Below, piece by piece: positions 39,558 through 48,445 of a stretch of DNA of 56,175 nt (positions are counted from its first letter, which is position 1; each line of letters begins with the position of its first letter). This DNA is from Acidobacteriota bacterium (GTDB taxonomy: Bacteria > Acidobacteriota > Vicinamibacteria > Vicinamibacterales > UBA2999): the NCBI GenBank assembly GCA_003222635.1, contig QHWQ01000140.1:3346-59520 (forward strand), read 5' to 3'. Under the pieces are notes generated by a model. The model did no database searches and had not been told where the DNA came from. It was given only the letters and a program-made list of their open reading frames with translations. The translations under genes were made by a program, and so were the position numbers.

Positions 39558-40823
39558 ATGTGGCTTGATCCCCGCGACGCCGACAAGACCCTGCAGGTCC
39601 TCATCGTCGGCGCCGACTCCGCGCTCGAGGAGGAGTTGCGCAGCGCCCTCGCGCGGATTCCCGATCGCAAGGGGGCGGTTCACTACGCTGATACGTATCG
39701 CGAGGCGATTGAAGCCGCGCGCCGCCGGCAGCCGCATCTGATCGTCATCGACATCGACCGCGAGGCCTCCGAGATCGCTGTGCTCTCGAAGGACCTGCAG
39801 GCGCTCGTTCCCGAAGCGGCGATTGCCGGCGCGTTCACGCCCGATCACCTCGAGCACGGCCAGGGGGAGGGGACGACGATCATCGAGCTGCTGCGCGCGC
39901 AGGTGCGCGACTTCCTGCGCCGGCCACTCTCCGCGACCGAACTGCGCGGCGTCATCGATCGTCTCTTCGCGCGCCAGACCGCCGCGGCTGCGGCGGCGCA
40001 GGGACGCGTGGCGGCCTTTCTGAGCAACAAGGGCGGTGTCGGCAAGTCCACGCTCGCGGTGAACGTCGCCACGGCGCTCGCGCTGAAGCATCCGGACGAA
40101 GTGCTGCTGGTCGATACTTCGCTTCAGATCGGCAGCTGCGCGATGCTGCTCGACATCAAGCCGACGACGAGCATCATCGACGCGGTGCGGGAGCGGGAAC
40201 GCCTCGACAAGACGCTGCTGCGGCACCTGACGATCCGGCACGGCAGCGGGCTGCGCCTGCTCGCGGCGCCGACCGACGCGCTCGAAGGATCCGAAGTCGA
40301 CGACGAGGCCGTCGCGCGCATCGTCAACATGGCCCGCCGTTCGTTCGAGTACGTCATCGTCGATACCTTCCCGATGCTCGACAGCGTGCTGATGACCATC
40401 CTCGACATCAGCGACCTCAATTTCATCGTCGTGCAGGGGACCGCGCCCTCGGTGGCGGGGGTTGCGCGGTTGCTGCCGGTGCTCGAGGGGCTCGGCGTGC
40501 CGCAGTCGCGCCAGCGGCTGGTGCTCAACTCCAACTACAAGCCGTTCCTCGGCAATCTTCAGCCGATCGACATCGCCAACCGGCTGCAGCGGACGATCGA
40601 CTACGTCGTGCCGTACGAGGGGCGCGTGCTCGCGTCGATGAACACCGGCAGCCCGCACATCCTGCATTCGCGCCGCTGGGAGCGTTTCGGCCGCGCGGTG
40701 AACGGCATCGTGGACGACCTGAACATGTGGGCGGTCGATATGTCCGCGCGCGAGACCGTCACGCCTGCGAAACCCGTCGTCGAGCGCAGGCTGAAGGTCG
40801 CTGGCCAGGGAGAAGCCTCGTGA
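39558..40823 (+). CDS. TadZ/CpaE-like pilus localisation ATPase
   Basis: A 421-residue protein with an atypical receiver-like N-terminal domain (QVLIVGADSALEEELRSALA, HLIVIDIDREASE) and a ParA/MinD-type ATPase domain. The deviant Walker A is LSNKGGVGKSTLAVN, then VLLVDTSLQIGSCAMLLDI and VIVDTFPMLDSVLMTILD. CpaE/TadZ proteins place the Tad machine at its cellular site. ATG 39558 lies 5 bp past the TadG stop. Its last four bases (GTGA) overlap the tadA start. Confidence 0.9.
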   Translation: MWLDPRDADKTLQVLIVGADSALEEELRSALARIPDRKGAVHYADTYREAIEAARRRQPHLIVIDIDREASEIAVLSKDLQALVPEAAIAGAFTPDHLEHGQGEGTTIIELLRAQVRDFLRRPLSATELRGVIDRLFARQTAAAAAAQGRVAAFLSNKGGVGKSTLAVNVATALALKHPDEVLLVDTSLQIGSCAMLLDIKPTTSIIDAVRERERLDKTLLRHLTIRHGSGLRLLAAPTDALEGSEVDDEAVARIVNMARRSFEYVIVDTFPMLDSVLMTILDISDLNFIVVQGTAPSVAGVARLLPVLEGLGVPQSRQRLVLNSNYKPFLGNLQPIDIANRLQRTIDYVVPYEGRVLASMNTGSPHILHSRRWERFGRAVNGIVDDLNMWAVDMSARETVTPAKPVVERRLKVAGQGEAS

Positions 40824-42235
40824 ACGAGATCGATCGCCGGCGTCTTGCGCAGCGGCCGACTGCGGACATCGCCTCGCGGCTCAAGACGATCGCGGGGCGC
40901 GGCGGCCGCATCGCGGGCGAGGATCCCGATCCCACGGCGGCAAAGCCGGCAAAACCCGGCCGCGCCGATTATCTGAGCGTCAAGGCCGCACTGCAGGAGC
41001 GGCTGCTCGACGAGATTGGCGAGCGCGGGCTGCTCGAAAGCGACGGCGCCGACGTCGCGGCCGCCGTCAAGGACTTCGCGGCGCGCGCGATTGCCTCCGA
41101 AGACATACCGCTCAACGAAACCGAGCGTGTGCGGCTGGCCGAGGAGCTGACCGACGAGACGATCGGCATGGGGCCGCTCGCGCCGCTGCTGGCGGATCCG
41201 GCGGTGAGCGACATCCTCGTCAACGCGCCCGACAAGGTCTACGTCGAGCGCTTCGGCAAGATCGAAAAGACCAACGTCCGCTTCCGCGACGCCGAGCACA
41301 TCATCCGCGTCATCGAGCGCATCGCCGCGCGCGTCGGCCGCCGCATCGACACCTCGTCGCCGATGGCCGACCTGCGCCTGCCCGACGGCAGCCGCGTCAA
41401 CGCGACGCTGCCGCCCGTGACGATCGACGGCCCGACGATCTCGATCCGCCGCTTCGGCCGCCGCCGCCTGCGCCGCGACGATCTGCTGAACCTCGGCACG
41501 CTCTCGCCTGAAATCCTCGAGTTCCTCGTCATCGCGGTCCGCGCGCGCAAGAACATCCTCATCTCGGGCGGCACCGGCGCCGGCAAATCGACGCTGCTCG
41601 GCGTGCTCGCCGAGGCGATTCCCGATCACGAGCGCATCGTCACCATCGAAGACACGGCGGAGCTGAGCCTCGATCAGGAGCATGTCGTGCGCATGGAGAC
41701 GCGCCCGATCAACATCGAAGGACGCGGCCGCATTGTCGCGCGCGACCTGCTGATCAACGCGCTGCGCATGCGCCCCGACCGCATCATCGTCGGCGAGGTG
41801 CGCGGCGCCGAAGCGCTCGACATGCTGCAGGCGATGAACACGGGCCACGACGGCGGCATCGGAACGATTCACGCAAACTCCACGCGCGATGCGCTGTCGC
41901 GCCTCGAGACGATGGTATTGATGGCCGGCGTCGAGCTGCCATCGCGCGCGGTGCGCGAGCAGATCGTGTCCGCCATCCACCTGCTCGTGCAGGTCAAGCG
42001 CTACGATGACGGCGTCAGGCGCATCGAATCGGTGGCGGAGATCACCGGGCTCGAGGGGACGACGCCGCAGATGCAGGAACTGTTCGGCTTCCGCCGCCGC
42101 GGCAAGCAGGGGCGGCGCGTCATCGGCCACTTCGCGGCGACCGGCGTCATCCCGCGCATGGTTGACGAGCTGCGCGATGAGGGCGTGCAGATCTCTTCGG
42201 CGCTCTTCCAGCGCACCGACGAGGGCGAGGCGTGA
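40820..42235 (+). CDS. tadA: Tad pilus secretion ATPase TadA/CpaF
   Basis: Hexameric ATPase that powers Flp pilus assembly, 471 residues. The N-terminal part contains [12 protein letters not shown] and [20 protein letters not shown], the CpaF lead-in. Walker A is [19 protein letters not shown], the Asp box [20 protein letters not shown], Walker [17 protein letters not shown], and the His box [20 protein letters not shown]. Start is GTG 40820, overlapping the tadZ stop; the overlap supports translational coupling. Very secure assignment. Confidence 0.96.
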   Translation: MNEIDRRRLAQRPTADIASRLKTIAGRGGRIAGEDPDPTAAKPAKPGRADYLSVKAALQERLLDEIGERGLLESDGADVAAAVKDFAARAIASEDIPLNETERVRLAEELTDETIGMGPLAPLLADPAVSDILVNAPDKVYVERFGKIEKTNVRFRDAEHIIRVIERIAARVGRRIDTSSPMADLRLPDGSRVNATLPPVTIDGPTISIRRFGRRRLRRDDLLNLGTLSPEILEFLVIAVRARKNILISGGTGAGKSTLLGVLAEAIPDHERIVTIEDTAELSLDQEHVVRMETRPINIEGRGRIVARDLLINALRMRPDRIIVGEVRGAEALDMLQAMNTGHDGGIGTIHANSTRDALSRLETMVLMAGVELPSRAVREQIVSAIHLLVQVKRYDDGVRRIESVAEITGLEGTTPQMQELFGFRRRGKQGRRVIGHFAATGVIPRMVDELRDEGVQISSALFQRTDEGEA

Positions 42236-43089
42236 CGCTGATCATCATCGCGCTGACGATCGCCGCCGCGCTCTACGTCTGGTACGGCCAGCGGATGCGC
42301 CGGCTCGCGGATGCGCGTCTCGCGGAGATGGTCGGCCCAGCGGTCGTCGAGGAAACCGCGGCCGAAGAACCGACGCGCCGCATTCCGACCTTTCCCGTTC
42401 GCTATCGCTCGGTGCCGCCGGCAGCAGGCATCGCGGCGATGCTTGCGCTGTGGATGGTCGTCAAGCTGCCGATCGAGATTTCGGTTGCCGCAGGATTTCT
42501 GATTGGCGTGATGGTGCATCTGCTCGAGGAGCATCGCGGCGATCAGCAGGAGGCGGTCATCGAGCAGCAGCTCGCGACCGCGATCTACCTGATGGTCGGC
42601 TCGCTGCGCGCGGGCGCAAGCCTGCTCGCGGCGTTCGAATCCGCGCTCGAGGAAGTCGGCCCGCCGCTGCGCCCCTATTTCCAGGAAGTCGCCGGACGCA
42701 TCAGGCTCGGCGACGATCCGAAGTCGTGCGTCACCGATCTGCAGGTGCACGTGCCGCTCGAGACGTTCCGTCTCTTCGCCACTTCGCTTGCGATTCACTG
42801 GGAGGTCGGCGGCAGCCTGGCGACGACGCTGTCGACCGTCGGGCAGACGGTTCGGGATCGCATCGAGCTGTCGCGCCGTGTCCGCGCGCAGGCCGTCGAA
42901 TCGCACGCATCCGTCGCGGTGGTGCTCGCCATCGCCTACGTGCTCGGCTTCCTGATGTGGCGCACCAACCCCGCTCGGTTGACGGCGTTCATCGGCAGCG
43001 AAATCGGCACGATGGTGGTGGCGATCGTGATCGCGCTGCAGGCGGTTGGATTGATGTGGATGTCGCGCCTGACGCGCAGCGCCTTCTGA
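42232..43089 (+). CDS. tadB: Tad inner-membrane platform protein TadB
   Basis: Integral-membrane T2SS-F family protein of 285 residues. It has an N-terminal helix, a pair of helices near residues 60-90, the cytosolic F domain (IYLMVGSLRAGASLLAAFES, LRPYFQEVAGRIRLGDDP) and two C-terminal helices (VVLAIAYVLGFLMW, MVVAIVIALQAVGLMWM). Start is GTG 42232 with GTGA overlap to tadA. With TadC it forms the membrane platform on which the pilus is assembled. Confidence 0.92.
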   Translation: MTLIIIALTIAAALYVWYGQRMRRLADARLAEMVGPAVVEETAAEEPTRRIPTFPVRYRSVPPAAGIAAMLALWMVVKLPIEISVAAGFLIGVMVHLLEEHRGDQQEAVIEQQLATAIYLMVGSLRAGASLLAAFESALEEVGPPLRPYFQEVAGRIRLGDDPKSCVTDLQVHVPLETFRLFATSLAIHWEVGGSLATTLSTVGQTVRDRIELSRRVRAQAVESHASVAVVLAIAYVLGFLMWRTNPARLTAFIGSEIGTMVVAIVIALQAVGLMWMSRLTRSAF

Positions 43090-43093
43090 ACCT

Positions 43094-43999
43094 ATGGTGA
43101 ACGTCATCATTCTCGCGGCGCTCTTCGCCCTCGCCGGCGGCTGGGGAGGGGTATCACTGCGGAGCTGGGACTTGCGGCGGCAGGCGCTCGCGCGGCTCGA
43201 GGCCATGGACGATCAGCGCGCGGGGCTTCGACCCGAGGTGCGCGACGGAATGCTCTCGCGCTGGCTCGCGCGCGCCGGCTATCGCAAGCCGAACGCGCAG
43301 AACATCTTCGTCGGCGCGACCGTTGCCTGCATGGTCCTCGGCGTCGTCCTCAGCCAGGTGTATCGCGCGCTGCTGCTGCGGCCGCTCGTCGTTGCGGTCT
43401 CGAACGTGCCCGGCAACGCCGGCGACATGCTCGCGCTCCTGCTCGAATCGGGCTCATGGATCGTGCTGACCATTGCCGGGTTTGTGCCGACGGTCGCCGT
43501 GCGCGCCGCGCGCCGCGCGCGCGTCGATGCCATCGAACACGATCTGCCGCTGGCGCTCGAGCTCTTCGCGACGATGGCCGAGGCCGGCCTGGGCTTCGAC
43601 GCCGCCCTGACGCGCATCGTCCGCGCGCAGGGCAGCGAGCGGCCCCTCGCCACCGAGTTCCTCAACTTCCAGCACGACATGATGGCGGGCATGTCCCGCG
43701 CGCAGGCGCTGCGTCAGCTTGGCCGGCGCGTCGACGTTCCGTCGGTGACGACGTTCACCTCGGCGCTGGTTCAGGCCGAGCAGGTCGGCGCGAGCATGGC
43801 GGAAACGCTGCAGCATCAGGCCGTCGATCTCCGTCAGCGCCGACGAGAGAACGCGCTCCTGCAGGCGCAGGCGCTTCCCGTCAAGCTGGTGTTCCCGCTC
43901 GTCGTCTGTTTCCTCCCTGGCATTTTCGCCACGACGCTCGCGCCGGTGCTCTTCCAGATGGTGCAGGTCGCCAACGGAGTGCTCTCCTCCGGGCGATGA
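43094..43999 (+). CDS. tadC: Tad inner-membrane platform protein TadC
   Basis: Second T2SS-F domain platform protein, 301 residues. Helix pairs surround the F domain, with EHDLPLALELFATMAEAGLG, RIVRAQGSERPLATEF, ALVQAEQVGASMAETLQHQA and the final VKLVFPLVVCFLPGIFATTL. It begins 4 bp after tadB. The last four bases overlap the start of the following TPR gene as ATGA. Confidence 0.92.
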   Translation: MVNVIILAALFALAGGWGGVSLRSWDLRRQALARLEAMDDQRAGLRPEVRDGMLSRWLARAGYRKPNAQNIFVGATVACMVLGVVLSQVYRALLLRPLVVAVSNVPGNAGDMLALLLESGSWIVLTIAGFVPTVAVRAARRARVDAIEHDLPLALELFATMAEAGLGFDAALTRIVRAQGSERPLATEFLNFQHDMMAGMSRAQALRQLGRRVDVPSVTTFTSALVQAEQVGASMAETLQHQAVDLRQRRRENALLQAQALPVKLVFPLVVCFLPGIFATTLAPVLFQMVQVANGVLSSGR

Positions 44000-44691
44000 T
44001 GCGGCGCGCCGGACTGATCGCCTCACTGCTCGCGTCCACCGCCTGCGCGACCAATCCGCCCGTCGTCCGCCAGCAGTGCAACAACCCCGACGCGCAGCTC
44101 GCGGCCGTGCTGCAGCCGTACGAGGAGCTGCGCGCGAAGGGATGTCCGATCGATCCCGGGAAGCCCGGCATCGACTGCGAACGGCTGCGGATTGAGATTG
44201 CCCGCCTCGCCGTGATCTGCCCGACGCACACGCCGACGCTGATGGCCAATGCCGTCCTCGCCTACGACGAGAAGCGTCCTGCCGATGCGCAGCAGTATCT
44301 CGACCTGATCCTCGCTCAGCCGCGCAGCTTCCCGGATGCGGCGGCCCTGCGCGGTCAGATTGCCATTGAAGAGGGGAACCTCCCGTTCGCGCTGCGGCTG
44401 CTCGAGCAGCAGATCAACCTCGCACCGGATCAGCCAGGGCTGCACGAGACCTATGCGGCCGCGCTCTATCTCGGTGGCCAGCTCGCGACCGCGCGCGCCC
44501 AGCTTGCCACCGCGCAGGCGCTTGGCGCCCCGCGCTGGCGCATCGCCTATCACCTGGGGTTGATCGAGGAGGCCTCGGGGAACCGCGCACAGGCCGTGCG
44601 CGACTACACCGAGGCCGTGTCGGGCAATGCGAACTTCCAGCCGGCCGCCGCGCGCCTCAAGGCGCTGCAGGCTACGGCTGCACCACAGTAA
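43996..44691 (+). CDS. TadD-like TPR lipoprotein
   Basis: A 231-residue predicted lipoprotein with lipobox LLASTAC. Tetratricopeptide-like helical repeats run from about residue 85 (ALRGQIAIEEGNLPFALRLL, ETYAAALYLGGQLATARAQL, YHLGLIEEASGNRAQAVRDY). TadD proteins help assemble or stabilise the secretin. A pair of cysteines in the N-terminal part (QQCNNP, KGCPID) is unusual. It is the last Tad gene, and its final 20 bases overlap the convergent PKD gene. Confidence 0.8.
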   Translation: MMRRAGLIASLLASTACATNPPVVRQQCNNPDAQLAAVLQPYEELRAKGCPIDPGKPGIDCERLRIEIARLAVICPTHTPTLMANAVLAYDEKRPADAQQYLDLILAQPRSFPDAAALRGQIAIEEGNLPFALRLLEQQINLAPDQPGLHETYAAALYLGGQLATARAQLATAQALGAPRWRIAYHLGLIEEASGNRAQAVRDYTEAVSGNANFQPAAARLKALQATAAPQ

Positions 44692-45847
44692 CCGTCTTCG
44701 ACGCGGTCGCCGTCTGCCCGTTCGAGTTGGTGACGGTCAGGTTCACCGTATAGGTGCGCGCCGCTCCATACGCGTGCGTCGGCGTGACGCCGGAGCCCGT
44801 CGAGCCGTCGCCGAAGTCCCAGCTATAGGACCCGCCGGTCACCGTCGACGACGAGGCATTGAAGAACACCGTGTCGCCAACCAGCGGATCCGTCGGCGAG
44901 AACGTGAAGTTCGCCGAGCTTGCCGGCAGCGTCGTTGACACCGTCACCGCACGCGAGGTCGTCGCCGAGAGCCCCGCATCCGTCGTCACGCGCAGCGTCA
45001 CGGTGTAGGTGCCGCCGCGCGTATAGCGATGCGTCGTCGGCGAGCCGCTCGCGCTCGTGCCGTCGCCGAAATCCCACGTGTAGGTGCCGACGACCCCGCC
45101 GCCACCGCCGCCGGGCGCGCCGGGGAATCCAGGCACGCCGCCGCCGCCCGCCGCCGTGAAGATCACGTCCTGATTGATCGCCGGGTTTGTCGGCGAGAAG
45201 GTGAAGTTCGCGGTGTTCGCCGGCAGTGTGCCGGAGATGGTGATCGTGCGCGACGAGGTCGACGTCGCGCGCGTGTCGCTCGTCACGCTGAGCACGATCG
45301 TGAACGTTCCCGCCCGCGTGTAGCGGTGCGTCGTGGTGATGCCCGTGCCGCTCTGGCCGTCGCCGAAATCCCAGTTGAACGTCCCGTTGTTGACCGTGGA
45401 CGAGGAGCCGTTGAAGCTGACGTCCTGGTTGATCGTCGGATTGGTCGGCGAGAAGGTGAAGCGGGCAATCGTCGGTCCCGTGCTCGGGAAGTCGTCGGCG
45501 GTGAACGCCACGTAAGTCGGCGAGCCCTGCGACACCGTCATGCTCTTCTCGGAGGAGAGCTGACCGGTCTTCGTATCCTTCGCCGTGAACGTGACGTCGG
45601 CCTGCGGCGTCGGCGCGACCCCGTTGACGAACGTATTCGAGTTCGACTCCGGCAGGTTCAGCGAGAACGATCCCGACTGGCCGGCCGCGACGGTGCCCAT
45701 CACGCCGCCGTTGGCCATCGCCTGCAGCGGATTCGCCGTGCGGTTGACGACGACGATCGGGAAGTCGGATTTGTAGTGGCCGGTGCAGGCTGCGAGCAGC
45801 AGCGCCAGCAGGCATGCGCCGACACGTACGCACTGTTTCAGAGCCAT
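44672..45847 (-). CDS. PKD-domain lipoprotein
   Basis: Predicted surface or periplasmic lipoprotein of 391 residues with lipobox CLLALLLAAC. An N-terminal unknown domain is followed by three PKD domains, each with the core WDFGDG: FNWDFGDGQSGTG, YTWDFGDGTSASG and YSWDFGDGSTGSG. A Gly-rich insert (VPGFPGAPGGGGGG) sits in the second. The PKD units begin with near-identical FTFSPTNP sequences, indicating internal duplication. PKD proteins usually mediate protein or polysaccharide contacts. The start at 45847 gives a clean lipoprotein signal. Confidence 0.88.
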   Translation of the reverse strand: MALKQCVRVGACLLALLLAACTGHYKSDFPIVVVNRTANPLQAMANGGVMGTVAAGQSGSFSLNLPESNSNTFVNGVAPTPQADVTFTAKDTKTGQLSSEKSMTVSQGSPTYVAFTADDFPSTGPTIARFTFSPTNPTINQDVSFNGSSSTVNNGTFNWDFGDGQSGTGITTTHRYTRAGTFTIVLSVTSDTRATSTSSRTITISGTLPANTANFTFSPTNPAINQDVIFTAAGGGGVPGFPGAPGGGGGGVVGTYTWDFGDGTSASGSPTTHRYTRGGTYTVTLRVTTDAGLSATTSRAVTVSTTLPASSANFTFSPTDPLVGDTVFFNASSSTVTGGSYSWDFGDGSTGSGVTPTHAYGAARTYTVNLTVTNSNGQTATASKTVTVVQP

Positions 45848-45958
45848 GGTCGTCCCCGTTCGGCCGTCCCCGAGCAACGGCGGTGCCAAGCTCGACGTTT
45901 AGGAGTGTGGGGATTCTATCGGAATTCGGTGCGGCTTGCGCCACCGGAAGGGGACAAC

Positions 45959-46056
45959 TGGGGCGGGTGGGGCGGGTGAGGCTGGCAGGGCGGGTGGGTA
46001 GGCGAGTGGGGTTTCGCGGGTTCTTACCCGCCTTACCCGCCCCACTCGCCCTACCC
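45959..46056. repeat. G-rich repeats and long imperfect hairpin
   Basis: Repeated GGGGCGGGT units (from 45959) lead into an inverted repeat: 45996-46011 pairs with 46040-46056 with one bulge. An inner perfect hairpin GCGGGT-TCTT-ACCCGC lies at 46016-46031. It lies directly behind the minus-strand small membrane protein gene and could serve as a terminator-like or RNA-stabilising structure; there is no T-run. Confidence 0.65.
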
Positions 46057-46058
46057 GC

Positions 46059-46313
46059 TTACTCCTTGATCACTGTCGTGCCCGACCCCCGCGCCGCCAT
46101 CGCGATGATGACGATGAGCAGCACGAGCGCGATGACGCCGATGGCGATCCAGATCGGATTGGTCCACCAGGCGCCGCCGCTGCTGTGCGTGTTGATGTTC
46201 ACGTCGACCTTGCCCTGCACGGGCTGACCCTGCGCGAGCGCCAGCGCCGGCAGCGCGAGCGGGCCGAGACACATCACCGCGACGAGCATCAGAGACGCGA
46301 TGAGAAATCGCAT
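46059..46313 (-). CDS. Small exported membrane protein
   Basis: An 84-residue protein that I do not recognise. A signal peptide (MRFLIASLMLVAVMCLGPLA, ending near ALAQ) is followed by about 22 polar residues (VDVNINTHSSGGAWWTNP) and one transmembrane helix (IWIAIGVIALVLLIVIIAMA), then a short tail. AGGAGG lies seven bases before the ATG, supporting the start. Probably an inner-membrane protein with both termini constrained; function unknown. Confidence 0.7.
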   Translation of the reverse strand: MRFLIASLMLVAVMCLGPLALPALALAQGQPVQGKVDVNINTHSSGGAWWTNPIWIAIGVIALVLLIVIIAMAARGSGTTVIKE

Positions 46314-46411
46314 GGACAGTTCCTCCTGTTCAGGTCTGTAAATGACCCGAGCCAGAGAAGACCATTGCAAGAGACGTGAGCTGAACGTTAACGCCCTTCG
46401 TGGTTTACGCG

Positions 46412-47803
46412 TTATCTATCCGAGATTTGGATGTTCCGGCGAACCTGCTGGAACGCGCGGTCGTAGGCATCCGCTTCGGTGCGCGGGGCCACGCCGATCA
46501 CGTAGAGCAGGCTGCCGTCGCGGAGCTCGGTCGTCGACAGCGAGATGTACTCCGGCTGGCCGGTCACCTCGGAGACGTTCGCGAGCTGGACGGTAATGCC
46601 GTTGCGACCGCCGACGCTGTCATTCTTCGCCTTGCCCGACTGCTGCAGCTGCGGGTTGCTCTGCGCGAAGCCGCGGAGCAGCGAGTTCGTATCGTTCTGC
46701 AGGTTGCCGGTGCCCTGCGAGACGCCCACCTCGACGCCGTGCGTGAACGCGCTGCCGCCGTTGGCCTGGAAGTAGGCGCCCTGCGGCGCGTAGGTCACCG
46801 AGCTGCCGCCGCCTTCGACCGGCGACCAGTTCGACGGCACGCTCACGCGCAGCGCATTGGTCGGCTGATAGGTGCGGAAGCTGCCCGACGGCGGCTCGAC
46901 GTTCACCGCACGCCCGCCCGTGCCGACCGGTCGCCGCTGCTGGTTCTGCTGCGAAATCTGCTGCGCCGTCAGCGCGGGCGACATCCCCTTCAGCCGCGCC
47001 TGCACGCGCACGAACTCGCCGTTGTTGGCGGCGCGATCGCCGTTGACGCCGAGCATCTGCGCTTCCTTCGTGATGTATTGGTAGCGGTTGCCCGGGTTCG
47101 GGTGATCGCTCAGGAACTGAGGACCGTTGCTGCCGCCCTGCGCCTCGATCGTCTTGAACATCTCCGCCATGTGGCGCGGGTCGTAGCCGGCCGCCGCCAT
47201 CACGTGCGAGCCGTTGATGTCGGCCTGCGTCTCGTACTCGCGGCTGAACTTCATGAAATACGTGCTGATGCCGAAATTGGACCCCTGCGCGATGATGCTG
47301 CCGGCCGTGCCGCCGACAATCGCACCGAGGATCTGTCCCGCGACGGCGCCAATCTCATAGGGCGTCGCCTTCGTCTGCTGCGCGGTGCCGTGCCGCAGCA
47401 TCACGTGGCTCATCTCGTGCGCCATGACGCCCGCGACCTCACCCTCGTTGTGCGCGGCTTCGATCATCCCGCGGTTGAGGAACATCGGTCCGCCCGGCAG
47501 CGCGAACGCGTTGATCTCCTTCTGGTTCACCACCCGGAACGTGTAATGAAACTCCGGATGCTGGAACTCGGGCGGGATTGCCGCGACGAGGCGCTGACCG
47601 ATGCCGGCGACGTACTCATCGACCGCCGGGTCGTTGAGCATCGGCAGTTCCTTGAGCGCCTGCTGCGCTGCGTCCTGACCCAGCTTCACATCGTCCGACG
47701 GCTTGTACTTGTTGGGCGGCGCGACGATGTGCGTCTGCGCCGAAGCGACGGACGCCGTCAGCATCAACGCGACAAAGATCTGTTTGTAGCGATACGTAGA
47801 CAT
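46412..47803 (-). CDS. Periplasmic M48 metalloprotease (BepA/YfgC-like)
   Basis: Zinc peptidase of 463 residues with signal peptide (to about ASA22). The catalytic HExxH is in GVMAHEMSHVMLRHGT, and the third ligand in EYETQADINGSHVMAAAGYD. INAFALPGGPMFLNRGMIEA is the typical preceding block. The C-terminal 200 residues (after PNPGNRYQYI) hold a separate domain not found in all relatives. Enzymes of this kind maintain outer-membrane proteins and LPS assembly. The ATG at 47803 has GAGGT upstream; one six codons earlier is possible. Confidence 0.9.
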   Translation of the reverse strand: MSTYRYKQIFVALMLTASVASAQTHIVAPPNKYKPSDDVKLGQDAAQQALKELPMLNDPAVDEYVAGIGQRLVAAIPPEFQHPEFHYTFRVVNQKEINAFALPGGPMFLNRGMIEAAHNEGEVAGVMAHEMSHVMLRHGTAQQTKATPYEIGAVAGQILGAIVGGTAGSIIAQGSNFGISTYFMKFSREYETQADINGSHVMAAAGYDPRHMAEMFKTIEAQGGSNGPQFLSDHPNPGNRYQYITKEAQMLGVNGDRAANNGEFVRVQARLKGMSPALTAQQISQQNQQRRPVGTGGRAVNVEPPSGSFRTYQPTNALRVSVPSNWSPVEGGGSSVTYAPQGAYFQANGGSAFTHGVEVGVSQGTGNLQNDTNSLLRGFAQSNPQLQQSGKAKNDSVGGRNGITVQLANVSEVTGQPEYISLSTTELRDGSLLYVIGVAPRTEADAYDRAFQQVRRNIQISDR

Positions 47804-47854
47804 TGCTGACCTCATGGCCATCCGTAGTGCAATGACATTGCCGATTCTGACACC

Positions 47855-48445
47855 TTAATATCTAAGCACCAGCCCGGCGGTCGCCCGCCAGAAGCTCAAC
47901 CGGGTGCCCCCGATGGTGACGGCGCCGGAATCGTTCGTCAGGTTCTTGAAATGGCGGAGCTCGAAGCGCGCGCCCGCGCGAGGCGAGACCAGTCCCACGA
48001 CGCCGCCGCCGATGTCGAGCCCGAGCAGATTGCTCTTCGTATCCAGGACGCGTGCGGCTGTGGTGACGCGCGCGTGCATGAGCCCGACGCCTGAGACCAG
48101 GTAGGGGCGCAGGGACTCCTGTGTAATCACTTTCGGTACTGTGATGACCACGTTGCCCGTCAGCGTCGTCACGACGCTGCTCGTCACCGTGCGACGGATG
48201 CCCTGGCCGAAGAACTGCGGCGTCTGCTCGACGTCTCCCTCCACGCCCAGGAACTTGTCCGTGAGGATCATCGTGGAGAGGCCGAACGTGATCTTCTTGT
48301 CGGAGGCTGTGGGTTCCGCGATGGCGATCGTCGTGCGTCCGGCGAACTTGGCGCCGGCGAACGGGACGATCAGCAGATCCGTCTGCGCGAGCGCCGCCTG
48401 TGGCGCGAGCAGCAGGAACAAGATCGTGAGTGTTCTACCCAACAA
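47855..48445 (-). CDS. Outer-membrane beta-barrel protein
   Basis: A 196-residue OmpA-like small barrel. After the signal peptide (LTILFLLLAPQAALAQ) come alternating strands (DLLIVPFAGAKFAG, FLGVEGDVEQTPQFFG, RPYLVSGVGLMHARV, GLDIGGGVVGLV) and a closing strand SFWRATAGLVLRY ending in aromatic Tyr, as usual for BAM substrates. Its first 11 bases overlap the 3' end of the upstream serine-hydrolase-fold gene, so the two are co-expressed. Function unknown. Confidence 0.78.
   Translation of the reverse strand: MLGRTLTILFLLLAPQAALAQTDLLIVPFAGAKFAGRTTIAIAEPTASDKKITFGLSTMILTDKFLGVEGDVEQTPQFFGQGIRRTVTSSVVTTLTGNVVITVPKVITQESLRPYLVSGVGLMHARVTTAARVLDTKSNLLGLDIGGGVVGLVSPRAGARFELRHFKNLTNDSGAVTIGGTRLSFWRATAGLVLRY

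Noticed and set aside
32424-46406. A 13-base match (CCTTCGTGGTTTA) near 32424 and 46394
   Set aside because: Short, in unrelated contexts, with no wider similarity; too weak to call a repeat family.
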